DNA of 64,000 nucleotides from Bacillota bacterium (GTDB lineage Bacteria > Bacillota > SHA-98 > Ch115 > JABLXJ01). A program made the translations under genes and the position numbers. The stretch lies in contig JABLXJ010000012.1 in assembly GCA_013178125.1 (NCBI GenBank), forward strand, positions 1 through 64,000, given 5' to 3'. The notes beneath the pieces are model-generated. The model made no database searches. It had not been told where the DNA came from and saw nothing but the letters and a program-made list of their open reading frames with translations. Shown piece by piece: positions 1 to 8,262 of this stretch (within the stretch, counting starts at the first letter, position 1; every line of letters begins with the position of its first letter).

Positions 1-424
1 TCCTTATATGAAGGTTTTCAAGGGAATCTTAGACTATTTTTTGTCCCATTTCAAAGGTAACTCCTACACTCCCAGGAAGACCATGCCTCTCATGCCTTGT
101 CCTTCTTCACTTAAACTTTATGCGCCCGCAGGCCTTGGCCGAGAATTTCCAGGTCAAGCGTCCCAGCTCAGTAACAGGGTTCCTCAATTCCACGGGAATT
201 TCACACCCGGGCTTGACAAGCGAATCGTGAGAGCACTACACTAAAGGTGCACCAGAGATACCCCAGGGAGTAACTTGGTGGAATCAGGTCAACCGATCAA
301 ACAACCGATCAAGCAATCGGTCAGTCAAAGGGTTAAATCGGGGTTTTGTTGAAAATAGTTCTCATTATAGATAGTCGTTACAGATAGTTATTATAGAACG
401 TAGGTCGGAGGTTTATAGAAAATC
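1..424. other. Left-edge region without a supported gene
   Basis: No supported gene is seen before the CsoR-like gene. The longest forward frame (8-244) has no recognisable features. A minus-strand open frame at about 107-243 reads in a protein-like way but has no start codon and is closed by a stop, so it may be a decayed remnant. Short duplicated phrases built on 'aaccgatcaa' occur near 285-325. A GGAGG at about 407 serves the downstream gene. Confidence 0.5.
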
Positions 425-754
425 ATGATGACCATAGGTGACGCGGACAGGGCACCGGGCACGGTCCCTGAAAACGAGAACGAGCGGAAAATGGACGAAC
501 TCCGGGAAAGCCTGATCGCACGTTTGAAGCGGATCGAGGGCCAGGCCAGGGGCATACAGCGAATGATCGAAGAAAAAAGGAGCTGCGACGAGATCATCGT
601 GCAGCTCGCGGCGATAAAGGCGGCCATTGACCAGGTGGCCGTCAATATTCTTGGCCACCATATGGCCGAGTGCATTGAGAAGAACCTCGCCCAGGGCCGG
701 GATGTGCAGGATGCCATCGCGGAGTTTATGCCGATATTCCGCAAGCTCTCGTAG
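425..754 (+). CDS. CsoR/FrmR-family metal-sensing repressor
   Basis: This 109-residue protein belongs to the all-helical CsoR/RcnR/FrmR repressor family, whose members bind GC-rich operators and release them on binding Cu(I), other metals or reactive aldehydes or sulfides. The core runs from about residue 23 (DELRESLIARLKRIEGQARGI) to the end. The copper-type ligand pattern is visible: Cys in RSCDEI, then His and Cys in ILGHHMAEC. That C-H-C spacing fits a Cu(I) CsoR, although FrmR-like sensors keep part of it. A GGAGG lies about 13 bases before the ATG. No copper ATPase or chaperone gene follows, so its target is elsewhere or is only itself. The N-terminal 22 residues are an unconserved acidic tail. 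Confidence 0.85.
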   Translation: MMTIGDADRAPGTVPENENERKMDELRESLIARLKRIEGQARGIQRMIEEKRSCDEIIVQLAAIKAAIDQVAVNILGHHMAECIEKNLAQGRDVQDAIAEFMPIFRKLS

Positions 755-991
755 CCCGAGATCCCGTGAGCTCTCGCAGCCTGGGATTCCGCAGGCTCTC
801 ACAGCCTGGACCGGCACCGGCCGGAATCTACGTGACGCCACGCCGCGACTAAAGCCCGGTGGCTTGCGGCGGCTGAATTCGGTCAATCCCGCAGCACCAT
901 CGATCCCGCATCACCCGAGCGAGCAGGCTACTTACTTGCCACATGGTGCATATATGTATATGCTGCCATATGCATGCATATTGACATCAGC

Positions 992-1510
992 CTAGAACCT
1001 CTCATAATGCACCTTGTTCGCCTCATAGCGGGTCCTCGGCTCCTTCTTCTCGGCCGGCCAGCCGATGGGTATCACGCACAGGACCCGTCGATTCGCTGGG
1101 ATACCGAGGGCGGACCTTATGTGCTCCTCATACCTCGTGGTCGGGTAGATTCCCACCCAGAGCGCACCGAGCCCCATTGCCGAGGCCTGGAGCAGTATAT
1201 TCTCTGTCGCCGCGCTGGTGTCGGCGATCCAGTGCTTGGAGCTTTCACTGCCGCACACCACAATAACCACGGGGGCTGAAGCGGCCATGCTGGACCAGGT
1301 ATGAGTCTCCGCTATCTTCTTCCTCAGGGCGGCATCCCTCACTACTATAAAGTCCCACGGCCTTGCATCGTTTCCTGACGGTGCAGCCATCGCAGCCTCA
1401 AGCAGCATCTGAACGAGCTCGGGGCTCACATCCTGACTGGTGTAGGACCTTATACTCCTTCGCTTCTTAATCTGCTCGAACATGGTTTTGGCATCAGGCG
1501 CTATCTCCAT
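992..1510 (-). CDS. Nitroreductase-family flavoprotein
   Basis: This 172-residue protein is a small FMN-dependent nitroreductase-like oxidoreductase, expected to act as a homodimer in the cytoplasm with NAD(P)H. Family marks are the N-terminal RRSIRSYTSQDVS, the FMN-contact segment AAPSGNDARPWDFIVV, and the C-terminal GLGALWVGIYP followed by VIPIGWPAEKKEPRTRYE. The length is typical of the short subfamily found widely in anaerobes. A GGAGG about 12 bases upstream supports the ATG at 1510. The physiological substrate cannot be inferred. It is transcribed towards the CsoR-like gene. Confidence 0.88.
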   Translation of the reverse strand: MEIAPDAKTMFEQIKKRRSIRSYTSQDVSPELVQMLLEAAMAAPSGNDARPWDFIVVRDAALRKKIAETHTWSSMAASAPVVIVVCGSESSKHWIADTSAATENILLQASAMGLGALWVGIYPTTRYEEHIRSALGIPANRRVLCVIPIGWPAEKKEPRTRYEANKVHYERF

Positions 1511-2072
1511 CTTACTCTTATACCTCCTCGATATAATTCATTATAATTCATTTGTGGACTGCGTCTGCAAGCACCTCGAGGGGAGGGTGCCAACTATTCA
1601 CCTCCTACCCTCTCATGATCATTAATGCTCATAAGGAGGCCTCTCCCGCCGCCCCGCCACTCCGTGAGCTGGATGTTCCACAAACATTCTGAAGCAAACA
1701 TTCTGAAGCATAGCTCCGCATTATGGCTCCACATCTTAACTCCGCATTATAGAATCCATATTATAGAATTAGAAACTATCCCCGGAAATTCCTGCCGCTG
1801 AGATGAAATTCCCGGACTACCTATGAGGCAAAATTCTCGGATCACCTGAAGGATATTTCATTTCCGTATAGAAAATACCCTGGACAAACAAAATAGACCT
1901 TGTGAATCAGCCTGTAAACTGGGGTTAAAGGGCCTCGTAGAAGAGTTATTCAGTCGCGGAGACTGAATAACCGCAAGGCTTCATTATCACAAGGATTTAC
2001 CACCGTAAGGGCAAGGGCTTCAAGGCCCCAATAACTCAATAACTCAATAAAAGGTAAGGGGGTTAATCTAGT
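1511..2072. other. Intergenic region with short duplications and a hairpin
   Basis: No gene is seen between the divergent nitroreductase and dehydrogenase genes. The stretch holds repeated phrases: 'aacattctgaagca' twice near 1683-1711, 'ctccgcattat' twice, and 'aataactc' twice near 2034-2048. A GC-rich inverted repeat sits at about 1578-1612. A perfect 11-bp-arm hairpin lies at 1945-1971. Confidence 0.6.
1945..1971. promoter_or_regulatory. Perfect inverted repeat upstream of the dehydrogenase gene
   Basis: The arms GTTATTCAGTC and GACTGAATAAC (11 bp each) are perfectly complementary around a 5-base loop, about 100 bp before the TTG start of the isopropylmalate-dehydrogenase-like gene. No U-run follows, so an operator or an RNA hairpin in the leader fits better than an intrinsic terminator. 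The function is inferred only. Confidence 0.45.
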
Positions 2073-3137
2073 TTGAACAAGGCACCATATAAGATCGCGG
2101 TCATACCAGGGGATGGAACCGGTCCCGAGGTTATAAGGGAGGGGCTGAAGGTCCTGACGGCCGCAAGTGGGAAGTACAATTTCAAGTTCGAGACGGTGAC
2201 GTTCGATTTCGGAGGGGACCGATACCTCCGGACGGGGGAGACGCTGCCGGACAGCGCTGTAGAGGAGCTTAAAGGGTTCGACGCCATCTATCTGGGTGCA
2301 ATCGGTCACCCCGATGTGAAGCCGGGCATACTCGAGCGCGGCATCCTCCTCAGGCTCCGCTTCGCTCTTGACCAGTATATAAACCTTCGACCAGTTAAGC
2401 TTTATCCTGGCGTTGACACCCCGCTCAAGGATAAGGTCCCCGAGGATATAGATTTCGTGGTTGTGCGTGAGAATACCGAAGGGCTTTACGCCGGGGCGGG
2501 CGGGGTGCTCAAGAAGGGCACACCTGACGAGGTCGCCACCCAGGAGTCCATCAATACCCGCAAGGGTGTAGAGCGATGCATCAGGTTTGCCTTCGAGTAT
2601 TGCCGCAAACGCAATTGCAGGAAGACGCTCACCCTGTGTGGCAAGACCAACGTGCTCACATACGCCTTCGATCTGTGGGAGCGCACGTTCCACGAGGTGG
2701 GAGCGGAATACCCTGATATCAAGCGTGATTACGCGCATGTGGATGCAATATGCATGTGGATGGTTAAGAACCCCGAGTGGTTCGACGTTATCGTCACCGA
2801 TAACATGTTTGGGGATATAATCACCGACCTCGGTGCAATGATCCAGGGGGGAATGGGCATAGCAGCGGGCGGGAATATAAACCCCGAGGGGGTCTCCATG
2901 TTTGAGCCTATCGGAGGGTCGGCGCCCAAGTACACCGGCAAGAACATGATAAACCCGCTTGCGGCCATCTGCGCAGGCGCCATGCTCATTGAAACCCTGG
3001 GTGAGACCGAGGCTGCCCAAAAGGTCGAGAATTCCGTGGCCACTGTGTGCAGCCGCTATCTCAAGAGCCTTGCGGCCGGCAAGATGGGCTATACAACGAC
3101 CGAGGTTGGCGACCTTGTTGTGAACAACCTCCCATAA
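2073..3137 (+). CDS. Isopropylmalate/isocitrate dehydrogenase-family enzyme
   Basis: This 354-residue beta-decarboxylating dehydrogenase oxidises a 2-hydroxy acid bearing a 3-carboxylate with NAD(P)+. Visible family marks are [13 protein letters not shown] at the N-terminus, the substrate-binding segment [15 protein letters not shown], the RENTEG loop, the metal aspartates in [15 protein letters not shown], and the nucleotide-binding [14 protein letters not shown]. It resembles LeuB most, but no leuA, leuC or leuD is adjacent. The true substrate (3-isopropylmalate, tartrate, homoisocitrate or another) is therefore open. The start is TTG, preceded by 'aaggtaagggg'. Confidence 0.85.
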   Translation: MNKAPYKIAVIPGDGTGPEVIREGLKVLTAASGKYNFKFETVTFDFGGDRYLRTGETLPDSAVEELKGFDAIYLGAIGHPDVKPGILERGILLRLRFALDQYINLRPVKLYPGVDTPLKDKVPEDIDFVVVRENTEGLYAGAGGVLKKGTPDEVATQESINTRKGVERCIRFAFEYCRKRNCRKTLTLCGKTNVLTYAFDLWERTFHEVGAEYPDIKRDYAHVDAICMWMVKNPEWFDVIVTDNMFGDIITDLGAMIQGGMGIAAGGNINPEGVSMFEPIGGSAPKYTGKNMINPLAAICAGAMLIETLGETEAAQKVENSVATVCSRYLKSLAAGKMGYTTTEVGDLVVNNLP

Positions 3138-3299
3138 ACTCCCATAAGCGGATCTTCCGGGATCACCAGGGAAGCCTCCCGGGATCACCGTGTAGTTGAA
3201 ACTTGAGACCATTCCCTCAAAAACTCATGTATGTGAAAGGAGGAGAAGCCGCGATTCCTCTCGCCCCACAAGGGGCGCAGGACCCTGCGCGGCGGCATC

Positions 3300-4298
3300 A
3301 TGGCCCGAGTCTCTATCGAAAAGGTCCAGTATCAGGGGTGGCCCAACTGTTACAGAGTGTCCGACGGTGAGGTCGAGCTTATCGCGACGACCGATGTTGG
3401 GCCTCGAATCATCAGGTTTGGATTTGTGGGCGAATCAAATGAGTTCTGTGAGTTCGAGGAACAGATGGGGAAAACCGGCGGCGACGAATGGCGGATTTAC
3501 GGTGGGCACAGGCTCTGGCATAGCCCTGAAAGCAGAGCCCGGAGTTATTACCCCGATAACCGGCCAATCGAGGTGGATGAGATCGATGGCGGTATAAGGT
3601 TGCGCCAGTATACCGAGCCTAGCACCGGCATAGCCAAGGTGATGGAGATCCGCCTGAATTCGAACTCGAACGCGGGTATCGCAGGGGCGGTCGGCCCTGG
3701 CGACGATGGAGCGGTAGTAACAGTCAGGCACACCATGACCAATAACGGCGTCTGGCCGGTGAATCTCGCGCTCTGGGCCCTGAGCGTGATGGCTCCGGGA
3801 GGCGTCGCCGTGGCTCCCCAGACGACCAGGGCCCATCCGGAGGGGCTCCTGCCCAACAGGTGGCTGGCGCTCTGGCCCTATACCGACCTGACGGACAAGC
3901 GACTCACGCTGGGCAGGAGGTTCGTGCTCCTGCGGCAGGATACATCGGCCACAGGGCCATGTAAGTTTGGCCTCTCCGTCACGGATGGCTGGGCGGCCTA
4001 CGCAAACAGGGGCCATCTATTCCTCAAGCGTTTTGACTACTTCGAGGGCGCTACATACCCCGATGGCGGTGCATCTGTCGAGGTCTATACAAATGAGCGC
4101 ATGCTCGAGCTCGAGACTTTGAGCCCGCTCTTTGAGCTCGAGCCGGGTGATATGGCGGAACATACCGAGACATGGAGGCTTTACCGGAATGTGGGGCTTC
4201 CCGGGGATAATAGCGCTGTTACCGAAGATATCGTCGAGGAGAGAATCCTTCCCCTGGTTTCAGCGTCGGGTCGCAAAAGCAGGTGCTGTTGCTGTTAA
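3300..4298 (+). CDS. DUF4380-like, mutarotase-fold protein
   Basis: This 332-residue protein is beta-rich, with a sequence pattern like DUF4380 and galactose-mutarotase-like sandwiches: YRVSDGEVELIATTDVGPRIIRFGF near the start, GGHRLWHSPES, HTMTNNGVWPVNLALWALSVMAPGG in the middle, and YTNERMLELETLSPLFELEPGD near the end. Such folds usually bind carbohydrates, but no reaction can be named. There is no signal peptide. The protein ends in four consecutive cysteines. These codons come from a tgctgt repeat that continues into the downstream palindromic array, so the natural C-terminus may have been eroded into repeat DNA. Confidence 0.6.
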   Translation: MARVSIEKVQYQGWPNCYRVSDGEVELIATTDVGPRIIRFGFVGESNEFCEFEEQMGKTGGDEWRIYGGHRLWHSPESRARSYYPDNRPIEVDEIDGGIRLRQYTEPSTGIAKVMEIRLNSNSNAGIAGAVGPGDDGAVVTVRHTMTNNGVWPVNLALWALSVMAPGGVAVAPQTTRAHPEGLLPNRWLALWPYTDLTDKRLTLGRRFVLLRQDTSATGPCKFGLSVTDGWAAYANRGHLFLKRFDYFEGATYPDGGASVEVYTNERMLELETLSPLFELEPGDMAEHTETWRLYRNVGLPGDNSAVTEDIVEERILPLVSASGRKSRCCCC

Positions 4299-4332
4299 GT
4301 CAGTGTGCATCGTCATGCTGTCATGCTGCGGA

Positions 4333-4486
4333 GTTCAGCATGTTTTCCCGGAGTATGCTGTAGGGCGCAGCACATTTTTCAAAGACGTGCTGCAGTTGGT
4401 AGCATCGTACCCCTCTGATGCTGCAAACTGCAGCATATTTTTCGAAGACATGCAGGAAGCAGCACATTTCTTGAAAATGTGCTGCA
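4333..4486. repeat. Cluster of related palindromic repeats
   Basis: Several related hairpin units lie between convergent genes. One spans 4459-4485, with perfect 11-bp arms GCAGCACATTT and AAATGTGCTGC. A close copy is at about 4367-4393 (gcagcac...gtgctgc) and a degenerate one at about 4430-4453. A weaker one is at about 4336-4360 (cagcat...atgctg). A further small palindrome, ATGCTGC-aaact-GCAGCAT, overlaps the third unit. The units also share the tail 'ggtagcRtcgta'. The array could act as a bidirectional terminator or mRNA stabiliser, or be a REP-like element. The role is not shown by the sequence. Confidence 0.7.
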
Positions 4487-4593
4487 ACCGGTAGCGTCGT
4501 AGCATCAGATAGCACCGGAGAGTACTAGATAGCATCAGAACCAGACAGTACCAGACCCCCCTCGATGCTGACCCGATCTCGATGCTGACCCGG

Positions 4594-5226
4594 TTAATAC
4601 TCGATCCCCTTTCTCGCCCCTACACCCTCTTCATAGGGGTGCTTCACGGCCACCATTTCCGTTACAAGATCGGCGGCTTCGACCACCTCACTAGGCATAT
4701 CCCGGCCGGTCAGCACCAGCTCCACATGATCCGGCTTCTTCTCGATTAGTCGCAGGAGTTCTGCCAGGGTTATCATGCCTTTATTTACCGCATGGCTCAC
4801 TTCATCAAGGATCACGATGTCATAATCGCCGTTCAAGAAGTCATCCGTGGCCCTCTGGAGTGCCCTACGGGCGAGCTCTTTTTCAACGTCTCCGGGTTCA
4901 TCTTTCAGGATGAACCTTCCTGTCCCAAACTGTGTTATAGTGACACGTGGCTCCAGAGGCTCAATACCTCTCACCTCGCCTGTAATCCCGCGCCCCTTTA
5001 TAAACTGGATGATATCAACCTTGAGCCCCCACCCTGCTGCCCGCAGGGCCAGCCCTAGGGCTGCTGTCGTCTTCCCCTTGCCCGCTCCTGTATAGACCTG
5101 GATAAGGCCTCGTTCCAGGCGCTTTTCAGAAGCCCCCCTTCCCCTCCCCCCGATGTCAGCAGGTTCAGATTCCCCCTGTGGCCCGCTTGCAGCTGGCCCG
5201 GCTGGTCGCATCCTGGTAGGTTTCAT
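4594..5226 (-). CDS. cobO: Cob(I)yrinic acid a,c-diamide adenosyltransferase
   Basis: CobO/CobA/BtuR transfers the 5'-deoxyadenosyl group of ATP to the cobalt of reduced corrinoids in the cytoplasm. The P-loop variant YTGAGKGKTTAALGLALRAAG is visible after a polar N-terminal tail of about 40 residues. The family segments VDIIQFIKG, DYDIVILDEVSHAVNKGM, VELVLTGRDMP and the C-terminal VKHPYEEGVGARKGIEY follow. At 210 residues it is slightly longer than usual because of the tail. It ends against the palindrome cluster. It fits functionally with the riboswitch-controlled cblT-cblS pair 2 kb away, although no riboswitch is seen in front of cobO itself. Confidence 0.93.
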   Translation of the reverse strand: MKPTRMRPAGPAASGPQGESEPADIGGRGRGASEKRLERGLIQVYTGAGKGKTTAALGLALRAAGWGLKVDIIQFIKGRGITGEVRGIEPLEPRVTITQFGTGRFILKDEPGDVEKELARRALQRATDDFLNGDYDIVILDEVSHAVNKGMITLAELLRLIEKKPDHVELVLTGRDMPSEVVEAADLVTEMVAVKHPYEEGVGARKGIEY

Positions 5227-5654
5227 GGCTGCTTTGCCCCTCCCTGCTCTTCCCTTTTATTTTTTAAATCATATCATCAAAGCTTGCGGGTTTCAACCCT
5301 CTTGGGGTCTGAGGGCCGGAGAGTCAGGGGCCTGAGTGCTGGAAACCGAGGACCGGGGGTTGGAGGCCAGATAGGGTCAATGGAAGGAATCGAGCCGGTG
5401 CTCAGAGAATAATATAATATTCATTCAATTTAAAACGGATAAAACGGATCGGGGCTTCAAGATTAATTGGCGCTGCGACCCGCCACGCCAGCACCCACCC
5501 GCAATTCCGCCGGGAGACCTCAGTGGTGGACCCTATAATCAGTCTTGATTTTGAATCAGTTTTGAATCGGTATTAAGTCAGTATTGAGCCAGTATTGAAG
5601 CAGCGTTGAAACACTATTGAGCCTGAAGCAGAGCCTATGCAGGGGAGTGAATTA
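5227..5654. other. Intergenic region with degenerate tandem repeats
   Basis: No gene is seen between divergent cobO and the methyltransferase. At about 5535-5625 an imperfect tandem series of roughly 13-16-bp units reads 'cagtRttgaR' again and again. An AT-rich tract near 5408-5445 could hold promoters. Nothing else is recognisable. Confidence 0.5.
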
Positions 5655-6293
5655 ATGACTATGCCCGGAGGCGCGGAAGGAAGACGCATCTTTGACAGCG
5701 AACGCGCAACATTCTTCGATACACTGGCGCACACATGGGATGAAAGGGTTCCACCCCGCTACGAGTGTTCTGTACGTAGGGTGATGAAGGCTGCCAGAAT
5801 CGACCAGGACAGCGTCATCCTGGATGTCGGGACCGGGACCGGGCGCCTGATCCCATACGTACTGGACTGCGGGCCAAAGCAGGTCATCGCCTGCGACATC
5901 TCAGCGGAGATGCTTCGTTGCGTGCGCAGGAGATTCCAGCATAACGCGATGGTATCTACCCTCCTGGCAGACGCCCGCGACCTGCCCCTGGGCGATCGAA
6001 GCATAGATGTAATAATATGCCACGAAGTATATCCCCACTTCGCGGAGAAGACGGCAGCGGTAAGGGAGCTCTTCAGAGTGGCGCGCCCCGGCGGGAGGTT
6101 TATCATAAGCCACTTTGGCGGGCGGGACTTCGTAAACCGCGTTCACCTCGGAGTGAGTTACCCGCTGATAAGGAAGGATATTCTCCCACCGGTCAACGAT
6201 GTGGCTGCGGTGCTTCGCATAGCGGGATTTACAGTAGAAGAGGCCCTGGACGAGGATGATCTCTACCTGATAGCGACTGTAAAGCCGATTTGA
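5655..6293 (+). CDS. Class I SAM-dependent methyltransferase
   Basis: The protein has a Rossmann-type methyltransferase core: motif I is VILDVGTGTGRLIPYV, the acidic post-I residue is in VIACDISAEML, motif II is in LADARDLPLGDRSIDVIICHEV, and RPGGRFIISHFGG follows. The substrate is unknown. The N-terminal phrase FDTLAHTWDERVPP resembles small-molecule and corrinoid-associated methyltransferases, which is only suggestive next to cobO. I chose the ATG at 5655 because GGGGAG lies 8 bases before it. An in-frame ATG at 5637 lacks a good ribosome site. Confidence 0.8.
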   Translation: MTMPGGAEGRRIFDSERATFFDTLAHTWDERVPPRYECSVRRVMKAARIDQDSVILDVGTGTGRLIPYVLDCGPKQVIACDISAEMLRCVRRRFQHNAMVSTLLADARDLPLGDRSIDVIICHEVYPHFAEKTAAVRELFRVARPGGRFIISHFGGRDFVNRVHLGVSYPLIRKDILPPVNDVAAVLRIAGFTVEEALDEDDLYLIATVKPI

Positions 6294-6494
6294 TCTATGT
6301 GATCCGCGCCTTATGCCCGGCCTTATGCCCGGCTTTTTATTACTGTCAGCCTCACACCCATGACTTCAGCCGTGACTAAAGCCGACACTAATCAATCGGT
6401 TGCCCTGGCTCCGGCCGGGGTAAACTAAAAACACAGCCAGATGAAGAGCTAAAGGCAACAGGTTGAGCATAGAACGGGGGTTTACAGGACAGGT

Positions 6495-7025
6495 ATGGTC
6501 AAAAGAAAGGTGAATGTGAATGATACGGACAGGGATACGACCAGGGACGGGGGTGAGAATAGGGACAGAGATAGGGCGACCCGGGCAGTTCAAGCCGCCA
6601 TCGAGGCCGATGAGGGAATGCGTCCCTATGGGATCAAGGTGGAGGCCCGCGGTGATGACAAGGTGCGAATCTGGGGGGTCGTGGATACCCTCTCGGAAAA
6701 GAACCGGGCCGGGGATATAGCTCGAAGCATCCCGGGCATATCTGAGGTGGAGAATGACCTCGCGATCTCCACGGATGGAGAGATCAGCGACTCCGAGGTG
6801 GCTTTTGAAGCGCGGGAGGAGCTGGCCGCGGAGCCAGGGGTGGACCTGCGGGGTGTCGGAGTCCAATCTGGGGGTGGGACGGTTATCCTGAAGGGCGAGG
6901 TGGAAAGCGAGGGCGAGCGGGAGGCCGCTATGCGGGCAGTATCAAAGGCGCGCGGGGCGAGGATGGTTGTAAGCCAGTTAAAAGACAAAGGGACCGGGCC
7001 CAATAGGGGGAATAACGGGGCATAG
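6495..7025 (+). CDS. Protein with two BON domains
   Basis: This 176-residue protein has two BON-like alpha/beta repeats. The first spans about residues 30-95 (TRAVQAAIEADEGMRPYGIKVEARGDDKVRIWGVVDTLSEKNRAGDIARSI... pattern). The second spans about 100-165, ending in VSKARGARMVVSQLKDK. BON domains occur in envelope-stress and ligand-binding proteins and are thought to touch membranes or phospholipids. There is no signal peptide or membrane segment here. The first 28 residues are a low-complexity Asp/Arg-rich tail made of repeated DRD/TRD phrases. The gene stands alone. Confidence 0.75.
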   Translation: MVKRKVNVNDTDRDTTRDGGENRDRDRATRAVQAAIEADEGMRPYGIKVEARGDDKVRIWGVVDTLSEKNRAGDIARSIPGISEVENDLAISTDGEISDSEVAFEAREELAAEPGVDLRGVGVQSGGGTVILKGEVESEGEREAAMRAVSKARGARMVVSQLKDKGTGPNRGNNGA

Positions 7026-7194
7026 ACTCAGGTATTCGGTTTCGGTCTATCTGGCCGCGAGTCCATGTGCAGGGAGTCCCTGTATGCCCGGGAAGGAGAT
7101 TTCAATCTGAGCGGAAGGATTTCAGCGCGATCCGTCGAATTATCTTGTCAAATCAAAAGTCAATATCCAAAATAGGTGCCGCGCAGCTGTGCTG

Positions 7195-7412
7195 TATTGG
7201 AGCACGCTTCATGGTCGTCCAGCGCCTGCGCGGAGAATAGGGAATCAGGTGCGAATCCTGAGCAGTCCCGCTACTGTAATCGGCGAGCAGCCTTGCTCGA
7301 TGCCACGAAGCCACTGGGAGGAAATCCTGGGAAGGCGCAAGGCGGTGGTGATAAACCAGGGCCCAAACGGCCCAGCGATGACCCGGGAGCCAGGAGACCT
7401 GCCTATTTGGAG
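7195..7412 (+). ncRNA. Cobalamin riboswitch
   Basis: The conserved cobalamin-riboswitch core is present in order: 'agggaatcaggtgcgaatcctgagcag' beginning at 7239 (given here in fragments: AGGGAA, GGTGCGAATCC), then 'tcccgctactgtaatcgg', 'gccactggg' near 7310, 'gggaaggcg' near 7329, and the closing B12 box 'agccaggagacctgcc' at 7388-7403. It lies about 190 bases before the transporter gene cblT and on the same strand. High adenosylcobalamin should switch off expression of the downstream cblT-cblS pair. The outer boundaries are approximate. Confidence 0.96.
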
Positions 7413-7465
7413 GCACACACCCTTCGCGAGAAAGGGGGGAGCTCACTGGACGATGGTAAAGTCCC

Positions 7466-7500
7466 AAGCTCGTAGAGATACCAGCCTGGGGCTTATTTTT
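7466..7500 (+). terminator. Candidate riboswitch expression-platform terminator
   Basis: AAGCTC (7466-7471) can pair with GGGCTT (7489-7494), and the stem is followed directly by ATTTTT. It lies between the riboswitch core and the cblT start, where a ligand-controlled terminator would be expected. The stem is short, with one G-U pair, so this is a moderate call. Confidence 0.5.
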
Positions 7501-7597
7501 ATGCACGAACTTGCTTCTGAATATAAGTGATCAAAATCTACGAATCGAGATGTTGTAGGAGATCGAGATATATGAGATTATTGAGGAGGTTTTCTAA

Positions 7598-8128
7598 ATG
7601 GAGGCAAGAAAGGATTTGAAAACCAGGGGCAATGATTTGCAGGGCTCCGTGGTGCTCAAGAAGATGATCAGGGTAGCCATATTCATTGCATTGAGCGCGA
7701 TCGGGGGGTTCATCAAGATACCGAGCCCCACCGGCACCGTAGCTCTTGATTCTATGCCAGGCTACCTCGGCGCCCTCATTTGCGGTGGCAAGGAGGGCGC
7801 CATAATAGCCGCCCTAGGCCATATCTTCAGCGCAGCAACCGTCGGCTTCCCGATGACGCTCCCTCTTCATTTATTTGTGGCGATCCAGATGGCGGCATAT
7901 GCCGCGGTCTTCGGCTACGTGGCAAAGCGCATCAATAGCATCGCAGCCGTGGTAATCGGCATACTCCTCAACGGAGTCATTGCGCCGGCGCTCTTCATCC
8001 CCCTACCGGGGTTTGGCACAGCATTTTTTGCTGGAATGCTCCTGCCCCTGATTCTTGGTTCCGCGATCAATGTCATCATAGCGGCCATACTATTCGGTGC
8101 GCTCAAGGGCGCCAGGGTGATAAGTTAG
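7598..8128 (+). CDS. cblT: ECF transporter S component, predicted alpha-ribazole transporter CblT
   Basis: This 176-residue integral membrane protein has about five to six hydrophobic segments and the ECF substrate-specific-component style: MIRVAIFIALSAIGGFIKIPSPTGTVALDSMPGYLGALICGGKEGAIIAALGH. It is preceded by a cobalamin riboswitch and followed by a PurM/ThiL-like kinase. That is the arrangement known for CblT (alpha-ribazole uptake) and CblS (alpha-ribazole kinase) in other Firmicutes. A strong site, 'gaggaggttttctaa', precedes the ATG. The shared energising module (EcfA/A'/T) is not in the window. Uptake of the related base dimethylbenzimidazole is an alternative. Confidence 0.8.
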   Translation: MEARKDLKTRGNDLQGSVVLKKMIRVAIFIALSAIGGFIKIPSPTGTVALDSMPGYLGALICGGKEGAIIAALGHIFSAATVGFPMTLPLHLFVAIQMAAYAAVFGYVAKRINSIAAVVIGILLNGVIAPALFIPLPGFGTAFFAGMLLPLILGSAINVIIAAILFGALKGARVIS

Positions 8129-8262
8129 TCGAAATGCGATAAGCTGACCAACGCTAGCTGGTCGAGATAAGCTGGCTGAGATAACAGCACGGCAGACAAC
8201 AAGTCGATGGGGCAGATAACAAGTCCTTGAGCGACCGGGCTCGGGTGGAGGGTCGCAGAGTT

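Noticed and set aside
107-243. Minus-strand frame reading NPVTELGRLTWKFSAK near its end
   Set aside because: It looks protein-like but has no start codon and is closed by an upstream stop. At best it is a remnant, and the family is not recognised.
8-244. Forward open frame of 78 codons at the left edge
   Set aside because: It has no ribosome site, no recognisable domain and biased low-complexity composition, so I did not call a gene.
1950-3212. 420-codon minus-strand frame opposite the isopropylmalate-dehydrogenase-like gene
   Set aside because: The opposite strand carries clear catalytic motifs and a ribosome site. This frame is a GC-rich shadow.
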